From Acrasis kona (Eukaryota > Heterolobosea > Eutetramitea > Acrasida > Acrasidae), in the NCBI GenBank assembly GCA_026419775.2, contig JAOPGA020000365.1, positions 1 through 64,000 on the forward strand: DNA of 64,000 bases. Direction: 5' to 3'. Both the position numbers and the translations under genes were made by a program. This document shows positions 31,576-43,668 of this stretch, piece after piece; the stretch's first letter is position 1; every line of letters begins with the position of its first letter. The notes under the pieces were generated by a model. The model had not been told where the DNA came from. It worked only from the letters and a program-made list of their open reading frames with translations, and did not search any database.

Positions 31576-32818
31576 ATGTCAGACAGTGATGATAGCATGG
31601 ACAATGTCAGAGTGAATAAAGTCAATAAAAAGGGAAAATCACAAAAGTTGCCAGAAGAGATTGAAGACATTCGTACAAGAGTGAATGTCGGACGATACGC
31701 TCCAACTCAGGTCGCAACCATGTCATTCCACTCCACATTCAACAGTAACGGTTACGATAACAGCTTCGAATTGGGCGAGTTCAAAGAAGAATTTGACATT
31801 CAAATACAAAAATGTACCGACGAAGAACTAGTGTTCGATATGATTGGCATCGATGCACCCGTGGCAAATGCTTTTAGAAGAATCTTGTTGAGCGAAGTCC
31901 CAACAATGGCAATAGAAAAAGTAGTTATATCCAACAACACGAGCATCGTACAAGACGAAGTACTCGCGCATCGCATCGGTCTCATTCCCATTTTTGCAGA
32001 TCCAAGGGCTCTTTTACTATGCCGAAGTGAACACCACGCCACAAACAACGGACCAAGTCCAAGTACAGGGAGCACCCGCCCCAACAGCCAGTAATTTTGT
32101 ACCATCACTTCAAAACAAGGACGTAGTAGCGTGGACACCACCAGAACAAATGATGGACAATGAGTACTTGTTGTTCAAACTCGACGTGAAATGCGAAGCA
32201 AGAAAAGAACCCAACAAACTAAACGATAACCAAGAGGAACACGTAAATCACAAAGTATACTCTGGTCAGCTCGAGTGGGTTCCCATCGGAAATCAAAAAA
32301 AATGGTTCAAGGGGGAAAAAGTCGTCCGACCCGTTTACAATGACATTTTACTTGCCAAGTTAAATCCAGGACAAGAAATCTCGTTGGAGTGTTATTGCGT
32401 GAAGGGGACGGGTAAAATGCACGCCAAGTGGAGTCCAGTCGCAACGGCAACCTATCGCATGTTACCAGAAGTCACGTTCAAGAAATCCATAAAGGGAGCC
32501 GATGCCAAACTTTTAAAATCCACATGTCCAATGAATGTGTTCGATATCGAAGATGACAGGGCCGTCACCGCTCGCCCAAGAGACTGTACAGTGTGTCGCG
32601 AGTGCTTGAGACCCGATGGCTTCGAACATAAGATTAGAGTGTCCTTGTTAAAGCAACACTTTGTGTTCAGCATAGAATCAGTAGGACAAATGGTGGCAAA
32701 GGAAATTTTCAGGGAAGCACTTAAAATCTTTTACGAAAAGTGTCACGCGTCAAGAAATGCGCTCAATGAATCAAGAGAATTTGCAAAGAACAGAAACAAA
32801 GCAACCGTGTTAAAATAA
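31576..32818 (+). CDS. RNA polymerase I/III subunit AC40 (POLR1C), interrupted by an apparent +1 frameshift
   Basis: Frame one (31576 to about 32005) encodes the N-terminal half with the alpha-motif VANAFRRILLSEVPTMAIEK and LAHRIGLIPIFADPR. The continuing homology (LFYYAEVNTTP, then VNHKVYSGQLEWVPIGN, RPVYNDILLAKLNPGQEI, HAKWSPVATATYRMLPEV) is in another frame to 32818. The switch falls within CCAAGGGCTC at 32003-32012: one G too many in the GGG run at 32006-32008. No intron fits. About 413 residues would result. The cause may be a sequence error, a real mutation or programmed shifting. The protein forms the assembly platform of Pol I and III with AC19. The gene is convergent with the DOCK-RasGEF gene (9 bp between stops). 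Confidence 0.85.
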
Positions 32819-32827
32819 AAAATGATT

Positions 32828-35800
32828 TTATCGTTCTCTGGGTTCGATTTTTAAACTCTGCTTGTACAATTGTTCTTCGTCCCAAATGTCACTGGGCGAC
32901 TTGATTCTCTTGGACAAGTAGGGCACTTCTCTCAAATGATAGGGAGCCTGTTGCATGGTTCTCAAGTTCATGATGATTTGAGCAATTTGCCGTCTCTTGT
33001 GGAAATTAATCAAGCCATCCTTCATGTCCTTGTTACCATCTTCAATAAACACCAAATCGGTCAAATAAACACCGATATAAGGCACGCAGGGAGGTTCGGT
33101 GTGCAACAGTGCCTCTCTCAACGTCTTGAAACTACCCGTCATGGCCACCATATCGGCCAATTCTTGGAACGTTGTTAATTTCTTCTGGGGCACTTCCTTC
33201 CATGTCTTTTTCAATCTAAACACGCTGCTGCTGTTCAAACTACTAATCACGGTGTTTAATCCGTTATAGTTATTCAATTCTCTCAAGCACTGAGCGAGGT
33301 CTATGAAATATCTCAACAAGTTACACCTCCTTCTAAAGTTCTCCTCCATCACAATGGTGGTGCTGATCCACGAACTAGTCTGGTTGAATTGCTCCGTCAA
33401 TTTGACAATGTGTTGCGATCGAATGTGTTTATCGCTCTTCGTCCATCCCAACTTGAAACACTCCTTGGGCATGATTCTCCTGAAGATGTCGTGTTCGATC
33501 AACGTCATTTGTCTAGCCACTTCCATGGGCTCCCAATCCAGTACGTCCAGCGGTCTGTCGCTATTGTGTTTGTACCACTTTGGTACCATCATGGCAGGTG
33601 CTTCGTCGCTAAATGTATAACTTCTGGTTTGAACGAACTGTGGAGTCAACATGTTATCGATGATGAGTTGATCCTTGATGCGATTGGCCAACGATATACA
33701 CCCCTGTACATCCCCTTGTAACTGACCCACTTGATTATACAAGAAGATCTTGACGCTTGCATACAGTGCGTTATCAAAATCATAGGGATGTTGCGTCAAC
33801 CACATCTTGACGGTATTTAAGAAGCGAAGAACGAATATCTTCTTCTCTTCTGCTTTTGTCGATTCATCTTGTGACAGCGATTCGAATTGAGTGGTGATTT
33901 TGCTCACTAATTCTTGAGGAGTGCTGAAGGATCTATAACTAAGGAAAAACACTTCGGTGAATTTGGTATCGCTCATCAGCGATTGTTTCATTAATCGTTC
34001 GATTAATTGATCCAGCGTTGCGTATTTGACCTGTTGAGTGATTGGATCCAATTCCATCGCCGCATTCACTGCTGCTCCATCTGCATCTTCATCTCTTTCA
34101 ATGTTCATTCCTTGTTTTACTTTTTGAAGAGTAACCAATTGATGATCGTAAATGCTCTCCATTTGATCGATCAACGGAGCGAATGATTGATGATGATGAT
34201 GATTGGGAGCAGTTGCTGTGGATGGATTCGTGACCGGTATGTATTTATTGAGAGATGCAAATAACCATCTCCAATAAGTACTTATCGGATTACGTATGAA
34301 TGCATCTCTCATTGATTCTATATATTGACTAATCGTGGATAAGAATTGTGGATGGATTAATGCCAACGGTTGTTGTTGATCGTTGGTAGTAGGTGCAGAT
34401 GATTGACCAATCGAAATGATCAACTTACACATGCAAACGCTCACATGTTCCAACAAGAATTGATTAGAAGCAACTTGGTTAGCATCATCATCAAATGTTT
34501 GATCGTCCATGGTATTTACTTCCTCCACGTTACTCAAAATGTGTTCGTTTAATGAACTAGATAAGTGTTGTTGAGTGGGTTGTGGCGAAGATGAAGTAAT
34601 CAACGAAGACGATTGATTAGGAGATGGAGACGACGAAGATGAAGATTTTGCACCATCATTGTTTTGAGTGTTATTGATGGTAGCGGTGGTCGTATTGCTT
34701 ATCAAACTACTGGAAGAAGGTAACGACAACACCGCAGAGTGATCCACTGGATTAAAGTAACCAATCAAATCACCACACGAAGGTTCATGATATTTACTAT
34801 CGTTCGAATAAATCAAATCGCTTCCGACATGGATCAAATCAGTCAAGATTTGTTGTAACAACACGATAATCTTTTGGTGATTCTTATCGAATAAATCACT
34901 ACACATTGCTATCCATTTCAACATGCCAGCATAAACGACGGTGTCGTTACAAGAAATACGACTGCTCAACCAATCGCGTAACCATTCGTGATTCAAATTA
35001 CCGACGATCCATACGAACGCACGCAAGTATTGTTTGAGCAATCGATCGGGAAGCGATTCGAAACTAGTCACGTATTGGCTCATCATGCACGCATAAGGGA
35101 AATATAATCTTGCAACCATGCTCAAATCATGATTCAAATTCACGTCGTGATCGTGCTTGCTCAAAATGTACAAAAGAGCATCGATGCATTGTTCGTGAAC
35201 GTGTGGTTCGTTGGGGAATCCAAGCACCGCTTCCTTCACCATGGTGGCGAACATCTTGACTGGCGGCGAGCAAGTGCTTTCCCTCACGAAGCTCTTCAGG
35301 TGATAAATCGAATTGTTCATGGCCAAGTAGTATTTGGAATCGGCCAGTATATGTATGAAATCACACTTGAGCAGAATGGTATTGGTGCTGAATTCTGATT
35401 TTGTAATTTGATGCATGTAACATTCCATCAGATCCAATACGTGTTTGGGTTCCATGTAATTCATCAAATCCACAAAAAAGAAACTGACTTGTCTGTTGAC
35501 TTGTTTCGACACGTTGTGATGTACATAATCGTCTTTGAATTTGATAATTTTATCGGCCAACGATTTGATCAATTCCTTCAACAAACTCAACAACTTGTAC
35601 TGAAGCGTTTTGTTTTGTTGAACGTCGTTTGGGTCGTGATGAATTGCAAATGATTTCAAAATCACATCCAAGAAGAACCAAGAAAATTGTAAAGATTCTT
35701 GATAAACGGGTAATTTGTTATGGTTGACCATCCTTCTGTAACTATCGTGTCTATTGATTGGATTGGTACTAGGAGCAGCGTTACCACCAATAGGAGACGA

Positions 35801-38800
35801 AGACGATGGCGATTTACTGTTGGATCTAGTTTTCGAGAATTCTTGAACTTCATCCAAATTAATGTTGATGGTGATTTGTAACGATTCGTCGCATCGAGAT
35901 AACATATCGGTCCATAGTTCGCATAGAACGAAACAAAGTGGAGAAGTAGTCATGAGAACGTCCTTGAATATGTATTCGACGTAGCTCATCAACAATCGAT
36001 TATTGGGCTCGCATGTATCTTGTACATAACCAGCTCCCTTAAGCATGGCCACCAATGCTTTGAACAATTCCTTTTGTAATTCGAAAATGTTGCTGCTGAC
36101 CGTTAAGAAATCGCTCAGGGTATCTGTGGTGCTGTTCAGCGAATTGGTTTGGTCGTCCAAGCTCTTGTTTTTCTGATTGAGTGGTTTCAAGGAGGGATGA
36201 GCCACTGGTGTTGGCGGAGTGGTGATGATGCTCGTTCGTTTGGGTCCAAATAAGCTGAATCTGTTTTTTGATTTTTTAGCTAGGGGCAATTGAGGATCGA
36301 TAGGAGATGACAAATTTCCATTCGTCGAATCTGATTGGTAATTGGTGGGAGTGGTACCCGTCGATGATGAATTTGAACCGGATGCGCTGGTGGCAGCTTG
36401 TTGTCGTAAGTAATCCATCAGTACGAAATCAGCATCGCCTGGTTGAGGAATTCTCTGTGGAGTAGTGCCCGATGATGGAGGCGTTCTATCTTCGTCGTCG
36501 GTCGGCGTGGTGGCCTTGTTCAATTTGATCGACAATCTATTCTTTACCTTCTTGAACGCGTTGCTGTTATGAGTAGTCGGACTCATGTTATTGGCTCTGG
36601 CAGAGCTACTGGACACGAATAGACCCGATGGAGGTTTATCCACGCGTATGCTTCCTCTGGAATTCCTCTTGTTTTGGACCACTTCCATCGGAATGGCCGG
36701 CGGCAGCGCTATGGTAGGTCCGCTGAATGCACTGGTCAAGATTGTACTTTTACGATTCTTGCTGGCACGAATCGAATCGGCAACCATTCCAGATCCAGAT
36801 CGATTTCTAGAATCAGCAGATGGCGAACATGTCGAAGATGGCGACGAGCCAGAATCGTTGATCAATTCTTCGAAGGAATCGCCCATGGGCATCATGGACA
36901 TCATGTCGGATTGTGAATTTACAAAATTATGCAAAACGTCCTGTGCTCTACAAATGATACTGAACAACATATCCAACACGAGCGTATAATGACTGATCAA
37001 TCTCATGAAGCTCACTTTGGTGATGCTGACCACTGCCTCCATGGCCGCATTCAATGCATGATTGATGAATTTAATGGTATGAGATCTTTCTTTTTGAATC
37101 ACGTTCAAGAAGGGACTGCAATCCGTAAAGAATCGACTCAGCGCGGGTTCCTTTGGATAAATGGTGCTGATCAATTTGGTTCTAATCTTGAACAAATTCC
37201 TCTTCAGATCATAAGCGGGCATTGGTGCATTTTCTTGATCGGAATCATTTTGATTGTTCATGTCGTCCAAATAATGATCCGTTAATTTCTTGTAGACGGG
37301 TAGATCGTGAATGTGATCTTGCGGATCGGTACATTCGGATAGGTACAGTATGCCATGTCCCACGGCAATCCTTTGTACGGTATCTGGAAATTCATCTTCC
37401 GTCGAAATGACGCCTTCCTTCTTGACCACGTTGACCAGTACTTTTCTCCTCTTGATGACGCTCTTATCGGCCACTAGATGGTAGAAATTGAATAAAAGGT
37501 GATGGCTGGGTTTGATGGGCAGTGGCAATCTGATTTTGATTTCGTCGTGGAACGTGACGTTGCTTTCTTCGAACGTAACGCTGCACAGCACTTTGTGAAC
37601 GAGCGTGTCTTGTTGGATGATGCGAGGTACGCCTAGACTTTCTCTGGTGTGATTTTTGTTGCATGTTTCTTTTAGGATGATCTCTACTAATAAATTGTTG
37701 GGTTTGAGCTTAGGTTGATCTAAGGGCTTGATTTTGTCTAGGTTCAATTGTAATGGATAAAGGTATAACGAATGTTCGAATGTAAAGTAGGGTGTTCGTG
37801 GCATGGCATCCAAAAATTCCGTTTTTTGATATTCCAAGTGTTGGTTGGCTTTGTTTTCCACGGCCTGTTGATTGTTAGAAATAATGTTAATCATGACGAC
37901 GTACTTGTAATTCTTTGGTGGATGGTTCCTTGGCGTAACGTTCGTTTTGATTTAACAAGTCTTCTAAGGTTTCTTGAAGGGAGGACATGATTGTCTTGTT
38001 CTGGTTGGTTTTGTAATCAGCTTCGCTTCCAAGCACCACCACTCGTTCTCTTGGTTCCGATTGGAATTGTTTAATGTTGAAACGTGATGTCTGTAACACA
38101 AAGTAACCTGGTATTGGTCTTAGTTTCTTTACTAATTGTTTCTTTTGTGTGGCTAAATGATTATGAGAATGTGATCGAAAAAATTGTACCATTATGAACG
38201 TCATCAAGTGTCTCTCCGAGATGCTTAAAGTACTCTACGCTCTTTGGTTCCAAAGTTTTGGTCATGAAGGAACATTGTGGACCAAACTGTTGGATAATGT
38301 TATAGAGCTCTCCAGGTTTGTCGATGAGGTCGACAGGCAGTAAGTGCTTTATTGCGATCAAATTTTCTGCGTGCGGCGACAGTGAATCTGCTTCAGAGTG
38401 ATCAATGATGGGTGCAAATCCGAACAAGAATGGTTGTCGGAACTGTTAATGGTTAATTATGAAGGATAGGTAAAGCAACGTACTTGTTTAAGACCTGTGA
38501 AATCATCTTCAATTGTTTTTAACTTTAAAGTATTTAGAGTGTTTGAGTTTGAGTGGGAATCTCTAGTCAAGATTGTATTCTTCTTCCCTGTACCGTATGT
38601 TTTATATACATTTTCTAAACTGTTTGCTTGGAAGGTTTTGTCAATGCGTAAAACAATGTAAATGTTGCGAAGGTTTGCAGCATTCGATATTGTAAAAATA
38701 GACCTTGGTTGGTCATCGGTCAGCCTCTGCATGTGCTGCTTCAACTAAATATACGCGTTGAAAAGAAGAACGAAACGTAATCACTTACCGACAGCGTATC

Positions 38801-39521
38801 AAAAAAATCGTTAATGACGGAGAAGCTACTAACGTCGAAAAAGAACCTTTCCGAGACGTTAATCTGTTTCGCTATATCCACCAACTCTAAAGAGCAGTAG
38901 AGGGGTTCTACGCAACCTACTTCGAGACGTAAAGAGTGGCACTTTACGAAGATGTTGAAATGACTATTTGATGTTAGTCCAAACTAGAAAAACTATGACG
39001 TACTTGCTCAAAAAAGACTGTGGATGACAGGTACTTCTTTTAGTGTGCACCTCGAACTCTTTGTTGGGTTCTACGAAGATGTGTTTGTAGTCAGCCTCTT
39101 TTGCTGCTACAAAATCCTCACTACCACGATTCATTACAGTCCATTCCCCGTTGAACAAGTGAAGACATTCTTTTGCGAAGGGCTCCAATCTCTCTTCGTT
39201 TTCGTTGATGCTCTGACTTGTACTTTGACTTTTCTCTTTCCTTAAATTATCGGTCACCGATAATTCAGGTATTATCATGATGTCTTCTGCGTGTGCATCT
39301 TCGTCAAAATCATAATCATTCTCATAATGTTTGGAATTTCCTAACTGGTCAGAATCATCAACCATTTTATCGGAACGCAACTCTCTTGTCTTCCACACTG
39401 AAGGTTGTGTTGTGTTTGATTCAGCTTGTGTGCTTTCAACCCTGCTGCTCTCATTGATGAGAACAGGAGACGTATTTGGGCTCGAATCTGTATTCACAAG
39501 GTCATCCACACCTTCAGACAT
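32828..39521 (-). CDS. DOCK (N-term, DHR-1, helical) fused to RasGEF-N plus RasGEF
   Basis: Six exons, with introns at 38964-39003, 38745-38788, 38443-38483, 38153-38189 and 37865-37904 (37-44 nt, all phases consistent), give 2163 residues. Residues 175-480 resemble the N-terminal region of zizimin-type DOCK proteins (EVGCVEPLYCSLELVDIAK, RFFFDVSS). DHR-1 lies at about 510-690: LYLYPLQLNL, then VTFHDEIKIRLPLPIKPSHH and LLFNFYHLV. A DOCK-like helical repeat region follows (LLKCDFIHILADSKYYLAMN). The C-terminus has a RasGEF-N module (LIERLMKQSLMSDTKFTEVF) and, at 1925-2163, a catalytic CDC25 domain (DVLDWEPMEVARQMTLIEHD; EPPCVPYIGVYLTDLVFIED). No DHR-2 is present. DHR-1 binds phosphoinositides, so a lipid-recruited Ras activator is inferred. 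Confidence 0.85.
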
Positions 39522-39712
39522 CTATCTGTCAGACTATTTTTTTAAACGGAAGATTAGACATTGACATGCCCATCAACGTTCAATTTACTATTTCGCGGAC
39601 AAACGATAATAATACCTAATATACTACTACAAAGACAGCGTAAATCAAGACTTGCCAACAATAACCAAAGCAGTTCTACAAGCAATTTTTAATATTTGTA
39701 AAATTGTAAAAA

Positions 39713-40097
39713 ATGGATGATGAAGTGCTTAATGAGTTTGAACAAGAAGACATCTGCGTTACAGAACAGATTAGTGAATCATACCTGAACACTTGCTTTG
39801 AAAGTCTGTCGGCTCCAAGGAAAAGAAGGAAACTAGCAAAGAATAGTGACTTTGAAGATCCAGTTAACTACCTCTTAATTGACATGTACAGAGAGGATGG
39901 ATCGTTACCGAACAAGAGACTGCAAACAAAATCAAGGTAAGAAGTTGTTGATAAACTTATTTGTCACATTTAGAATGAACAAGAGAGAAGATAATCTTCT
40001 TCAAGATAATACAAAGAAGTCTGATAAGATAAATAATCAGGTCGAAAGGTTTATGATGCATGTAAAAGCACAGAATTTGGACCAATACACAATTTAA
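39713..40097 (+). CDS. Small hypothetical protein with nuclear-localisation-like motif (two exons)
   Basis: A 37-nt intron (39937-39973) gives 115 residues. The N-terminus is acidic; a basic cluster APRKRRKLAKN looks like a nuclear localisation signal; the middle FEDPVNYLLIDMYREDG is helical. The C-terminal exon is charged and helical. No family recognised. It is divergent from the DOCK-RasGEF gene across 191 bp. Confidence 0.5.
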
Positions 40098-40197
40098 TTT
40101 TCGAGAGTCAATAAAATCCTTTTATATAACTGTATATTTACCCTTTCCTTATTTGTCAAATTCAAATTAACTTTATTACAAACAACTACAGTGCAAA

Positions 40198-40524
40198 ATG
40201 GACAATCACAATGAATTTGCACAGGTCGAAGACATTAGGACTAACAAGCGCTCTCCGAGAGAGCATTCTAATGAAGAAGAAGAGTCTTGCATTGACGAAA
40301 AATCAAACTGTGACGACAATGTGTCTGTTGCCTCGGATGAGGACTGCTATGCAGGGACGATGTTCCATACAAACACTAAATGGATGACATTTGGAGGAGA
40401 GCCAAAAAACAAAAGGAAACAATCTACATCAAAGGTTAACACATCAAAAACAAACGAATTTTGTAAGGATTACAAGCCAGTAACAAACACTCAAGGGAGA
40501 CGATCGATATTGTTCTGTTTGTAA
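40198..40524 (+). CDS. Small acidic hypothetical protein
   Basis: A 108-residue, single-exon protein. The first half is acidic (EEEESCIDEKSNCDDNVSVA) and the second half basic (KNKRKQSTSK), with a conserved-looking hydrophobic centre, MFHTNTKWMTFGG. No family recognised. An AATAAA-like signal lies about 30 bp after the stop. Confidence 0.45.
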   Translation: MDNHNEFAQVEDIRTNKRSPREHSNEEEESCIDEKSNCDDNVSVASDEDCYAGTMFHTNTKWMTFGGEPKNKRKQSTSKVNTSKTNEFCKDYKPVTNTQGRRSILFCL

Positions 40525-40745
40525 TCTTATGTCTGTAATATCATAAATAATAAATTATAATCTTTATAAGTGGCTAATTAAGCTCCGTTTTATTTCAGTA
40601 ATCTATGATCATTACTTTTTTGTTTGAATAGCAGCAGTATGGAATGCTTGTATGGGTGGTACTAGTGTAGAAATCTTGGTGCAATGCTTTGCATTCGTTG
40701 TAACTTTACTTTCAAATAAGGTTATCATTAGGGATAAAAATAGAA

Positions 40746-41552
40746 ATGAACTCTGATCAAATACTCTATGGTGCAGTAAAGAAGGTTGGTGAGGATTTCT
40801 ATGTGGAGAAGTCGAAGTTCAAAGGAAAGGACTATAAAAGCGCTGTATTGTCGATCATCAAGCCTGAACAAATGAAACCATTTCAAACTTATAGTTTTCC
40901 ACTGAATAAAACGTAAGTAGCAGCATAGAATCATACATGAATATTAAAGCGATGCTTCACAAGTAATGTATGTCATAATGGCTCAAGAAAGAAACGACAG
41001 ATGGATGTATTTTTGTATCGCCACAAGCAATTATAAAAAAAGAATTTGTGAGAGATTTGTTCAAGAGTTACGGACATTGCACTTCAAAAAACAATACACG
41101 AACGACGTAAAATTCTTGGAAAAGATGATTAGGGATAACATTGCATTTTACAACCAACCAAAAAAAAGAGGTGTGGACATTATATCAGAATGTGAAGATC
41201 TAATACAAAAAAGAACCGAAGAGGTGAATGCGATTATAGGTAATTTGAAGCTGCTTTTAAATTTAAACTAATTTCAGATAAAACCCTGGAGAGTGGAGAA
41301 CTTATAGAAGTTGCTATTTTAAAAACGGATGATCTTGTAGAAAATGCGAGGAGAATGAAGTCTAACTCTACAAAGTTGAAAAAAGCTGCATTTTCAAAAG
41401 CTATGTGGGGTGCAATTTGTGGCATCGCCACACTTTTAATATTGACAGTCTTGCTAATCATAGTAATAACCATTGAAATGGTGGGAGTTAATGAGACAGT
41501 AGGACTTCTGATCCCCTCATCTACATCTTCTAATTCTACTTCGAACGATTAG
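40746..41552 (+). CDS. Longin-type R-SNARE-like protein (VAMP7-like) lacking the zero-layer arginine
   Basis: Three exons (introns 40913-40949 and 41240-41277) give 243 residues. The N-terminal 120 residues follow a longin domain. A SNARE motif spans about residues 150-205: VNAIIDKTLESGELIEVAIL, then KTDDLVENARRMKSN. One membrane segment (CGIATLLILTVLLIIVITIE) follows, then a 22-residue lumenal tail. R-SNAREs drive fusion with endosomes or the plasma membrane. Aligned with VAMP7 (LERGEKLE pattern), the position of the ionic-layer Arg reads Ser in LESGELIE. The tail is longer than in most VAMPs. Confidence 0.75.
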
Positions 41553-42001
41553 GGACTTTTTAACCAGACTTTTAAATCAAATGTACAAATAAACATCAAG
41601 TTATTAGTTATTAGATCTATCCATTAACTAGTTGCTCAAACATAGTAGATCTGAACTCCTAAGATCATTTTGCGAAAGGCAACGGACAATTTGCGATCGT
41701 AGTTGTATTTTTTGCATTGTAGTTCGACATTGATTGACACTTATTGACCCATATTTTCTAGCAATAGGACAGAAGACCGCTTGTTGACAATTGAGTTATA
41801 CCCAATGTCGGTGTATTAAAAGTTTCCATACAGGTGGACGTCTTAGTACTTTTCTTGTTGCTTTAAATACCATCATAATTTTAATACCACCGCCAGAAAC
41901 AACTGTTCTGCGTACATAGGCACATTCTGCGGACATGGGCATATTCTCCTAGGCCCAATCAAAAAGAGAAAATCTGTACAGCTTTGTACAAACTAAATCA
42001 A
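41553..42001. other. Gene-free upstream region of aspartate aminotransferase
   Basis: About 450 bp with no coding frame. Short repeats occur, such as GTAGATCTGAAC versus TTAGATCTATCC and the paired GACATTGATTGACACTTATTGACC. Presumably the promoter of the aminotransferase gene. Confidence 0.3.
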
Positions 42002-43393
42002 ATGAATCAATCAACCGCAGAGAACAGGATCAAAGTACTATCACAACAGATAGAACCGTCCAACGAAGAGCGCCTTCATCAACTTACAATAAATTCAACT
42101 TTAGGAAGTAAAGACAAACAAATGAGTGGAGTGTTTGGAGAAATAGAAGTAGCACCAAGAGACCCTATCTTGGGATTAAATGCAGCCTTCAAGGAAGACA
42201 AATCCCCAAAGAAGGTTAACTTGGGTGTCGGAGCTTACCGCACTGAGGATGGAAAGCCCTTGGTACTTCCCGTTGTCCGCAAGGTAGAGCAAAAGATGTT
42301 GGACCTCGGATTTGACAAGGAATACATTCCTCAGTCCGGTCTTCCAGAATTCCAAAAAGTCTCCCCCTTACTCCTATTTGGTAAGGATAGCCCCGCGATC
42401 AAGGAAAATAGAGTATGTATACATTGTAGTTGAATTATTCTAACCTTCTAGCTTGCATGCTTGCAAACCCTTTCAGGAACAGGAGCTCTTCGCGTAGGAT
42501 GCGAGTTTGTACAAAAGTTCTTACCCAAGGGAACGACCGTTTACGTTCCCAACCCAACATGGGGCAACCATTATAGCGTCATCGAAAGCGCTGGCCTAAA
42601 AGCAGGAAAGTACAGGTACCTAAACAAGGACACAATGAAGGTAGACATTGATGGTCTATTGGAGGATGTAAACAATGCCCCAGACCACTCTGTCATTTTG
42701 CTTCACGTCTGCGCACACAACCCCACTGGTGTTGATCCAACAAAAGACGACTGGAAGAAGATTGCAGAGGTCATCAAAAAGAAGAACCACTTAACTTTCT
42801 TCGACAGCGCATACCAAGGATTTGCCTCTGGTGATTTGGACAAGGACGCATTCAGTGTTAGACTTTTCGTCGATCAGGGTTTGGAGTTGATGGCTGCACA
42901 ATCCTACGCCAAGAACTTTGGTCTTTACGGAGAGCGTATTGGAGCCATCAGCTTTGTGTGCAAGGATGCCAAGAAAGCAGAGGCCATCTTGTCTCAAGTC
43001 AATCGCATCATTCGTGCCATGTACAGTTCTCCACCCCTACACGGAGCAAGAATTGTAGCTTTGACACTTGGCGACGACTCTCTTCTTTCAGAGTGGAAGA
43101 AGGATTTGGAGGGAATGGCCAACCGCATCATTGAGATGAGGACTGCGCTTTTGGAAGGATTACAAAAGAAGAAGACACCAAGTCCAACAAAGGATGGAAC
43201 CTGGAAACACGTCGTCGAACAAATTGGAATGTTTTCATTCACAGGTTTGGACAATGCTCAAGTCAAGAGGCTAATAGACGAACACCACATCTACTTGACT
43301 AGCGACGGAAGAATCAGTATGGCAGGAATCAATCCCTCAAATGTAGAGTACATTGTCAATGCTATCGATGAGGTGGTGAGACATAAATATTAA
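42002..43393 (+). CDS. Aspartate aminotransferase
   Basis: Two exons (intron 42413-42451) give 450 residues from the ATG at 42002, or 410 from the ATG at 42122. The conserved enzyme begins exactly at the second ATG ([20 protein letters not shown]). PLP lysine is in [14 protein letters not shown]; cofactor and substrate motifs [26 protein letters not shown] and the C-terminal GRISMAGIN are intact. It interconverts aspartate and 2-oxoglutarate with oxaloacetate and glutamate. The 40-residue extension in front of the core contains RIKVLSQQI, close to a peroxisomal PTS2, and is not basic enough for a clear mitochondrial presequence. Confidence 0.93.
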
Positions 43394-43668
43394 ATAAACG
43401 GTCGGTTTTCATAACAAACTTCTACCACCTTTTAAAGTCACCGTTGAGCTCGTATATAGTTTGATTTATTCAAAACGGTCTTGTGGTGCAAAAGGAATAG
43501 CAATGATAATGTGAAAGATGCCAAGGAGTGGAATCTTGCTCAAAGGAATCTTCTGAGTCTTATCGAGAAGGATATACGGAAATTATGATTTTGACATTTA
43601 AAATAAATTTTCTATTCCTGGTTTCCGCAGCTTTCAATAATTTTTCATTCCACAACATTGCATGAATC

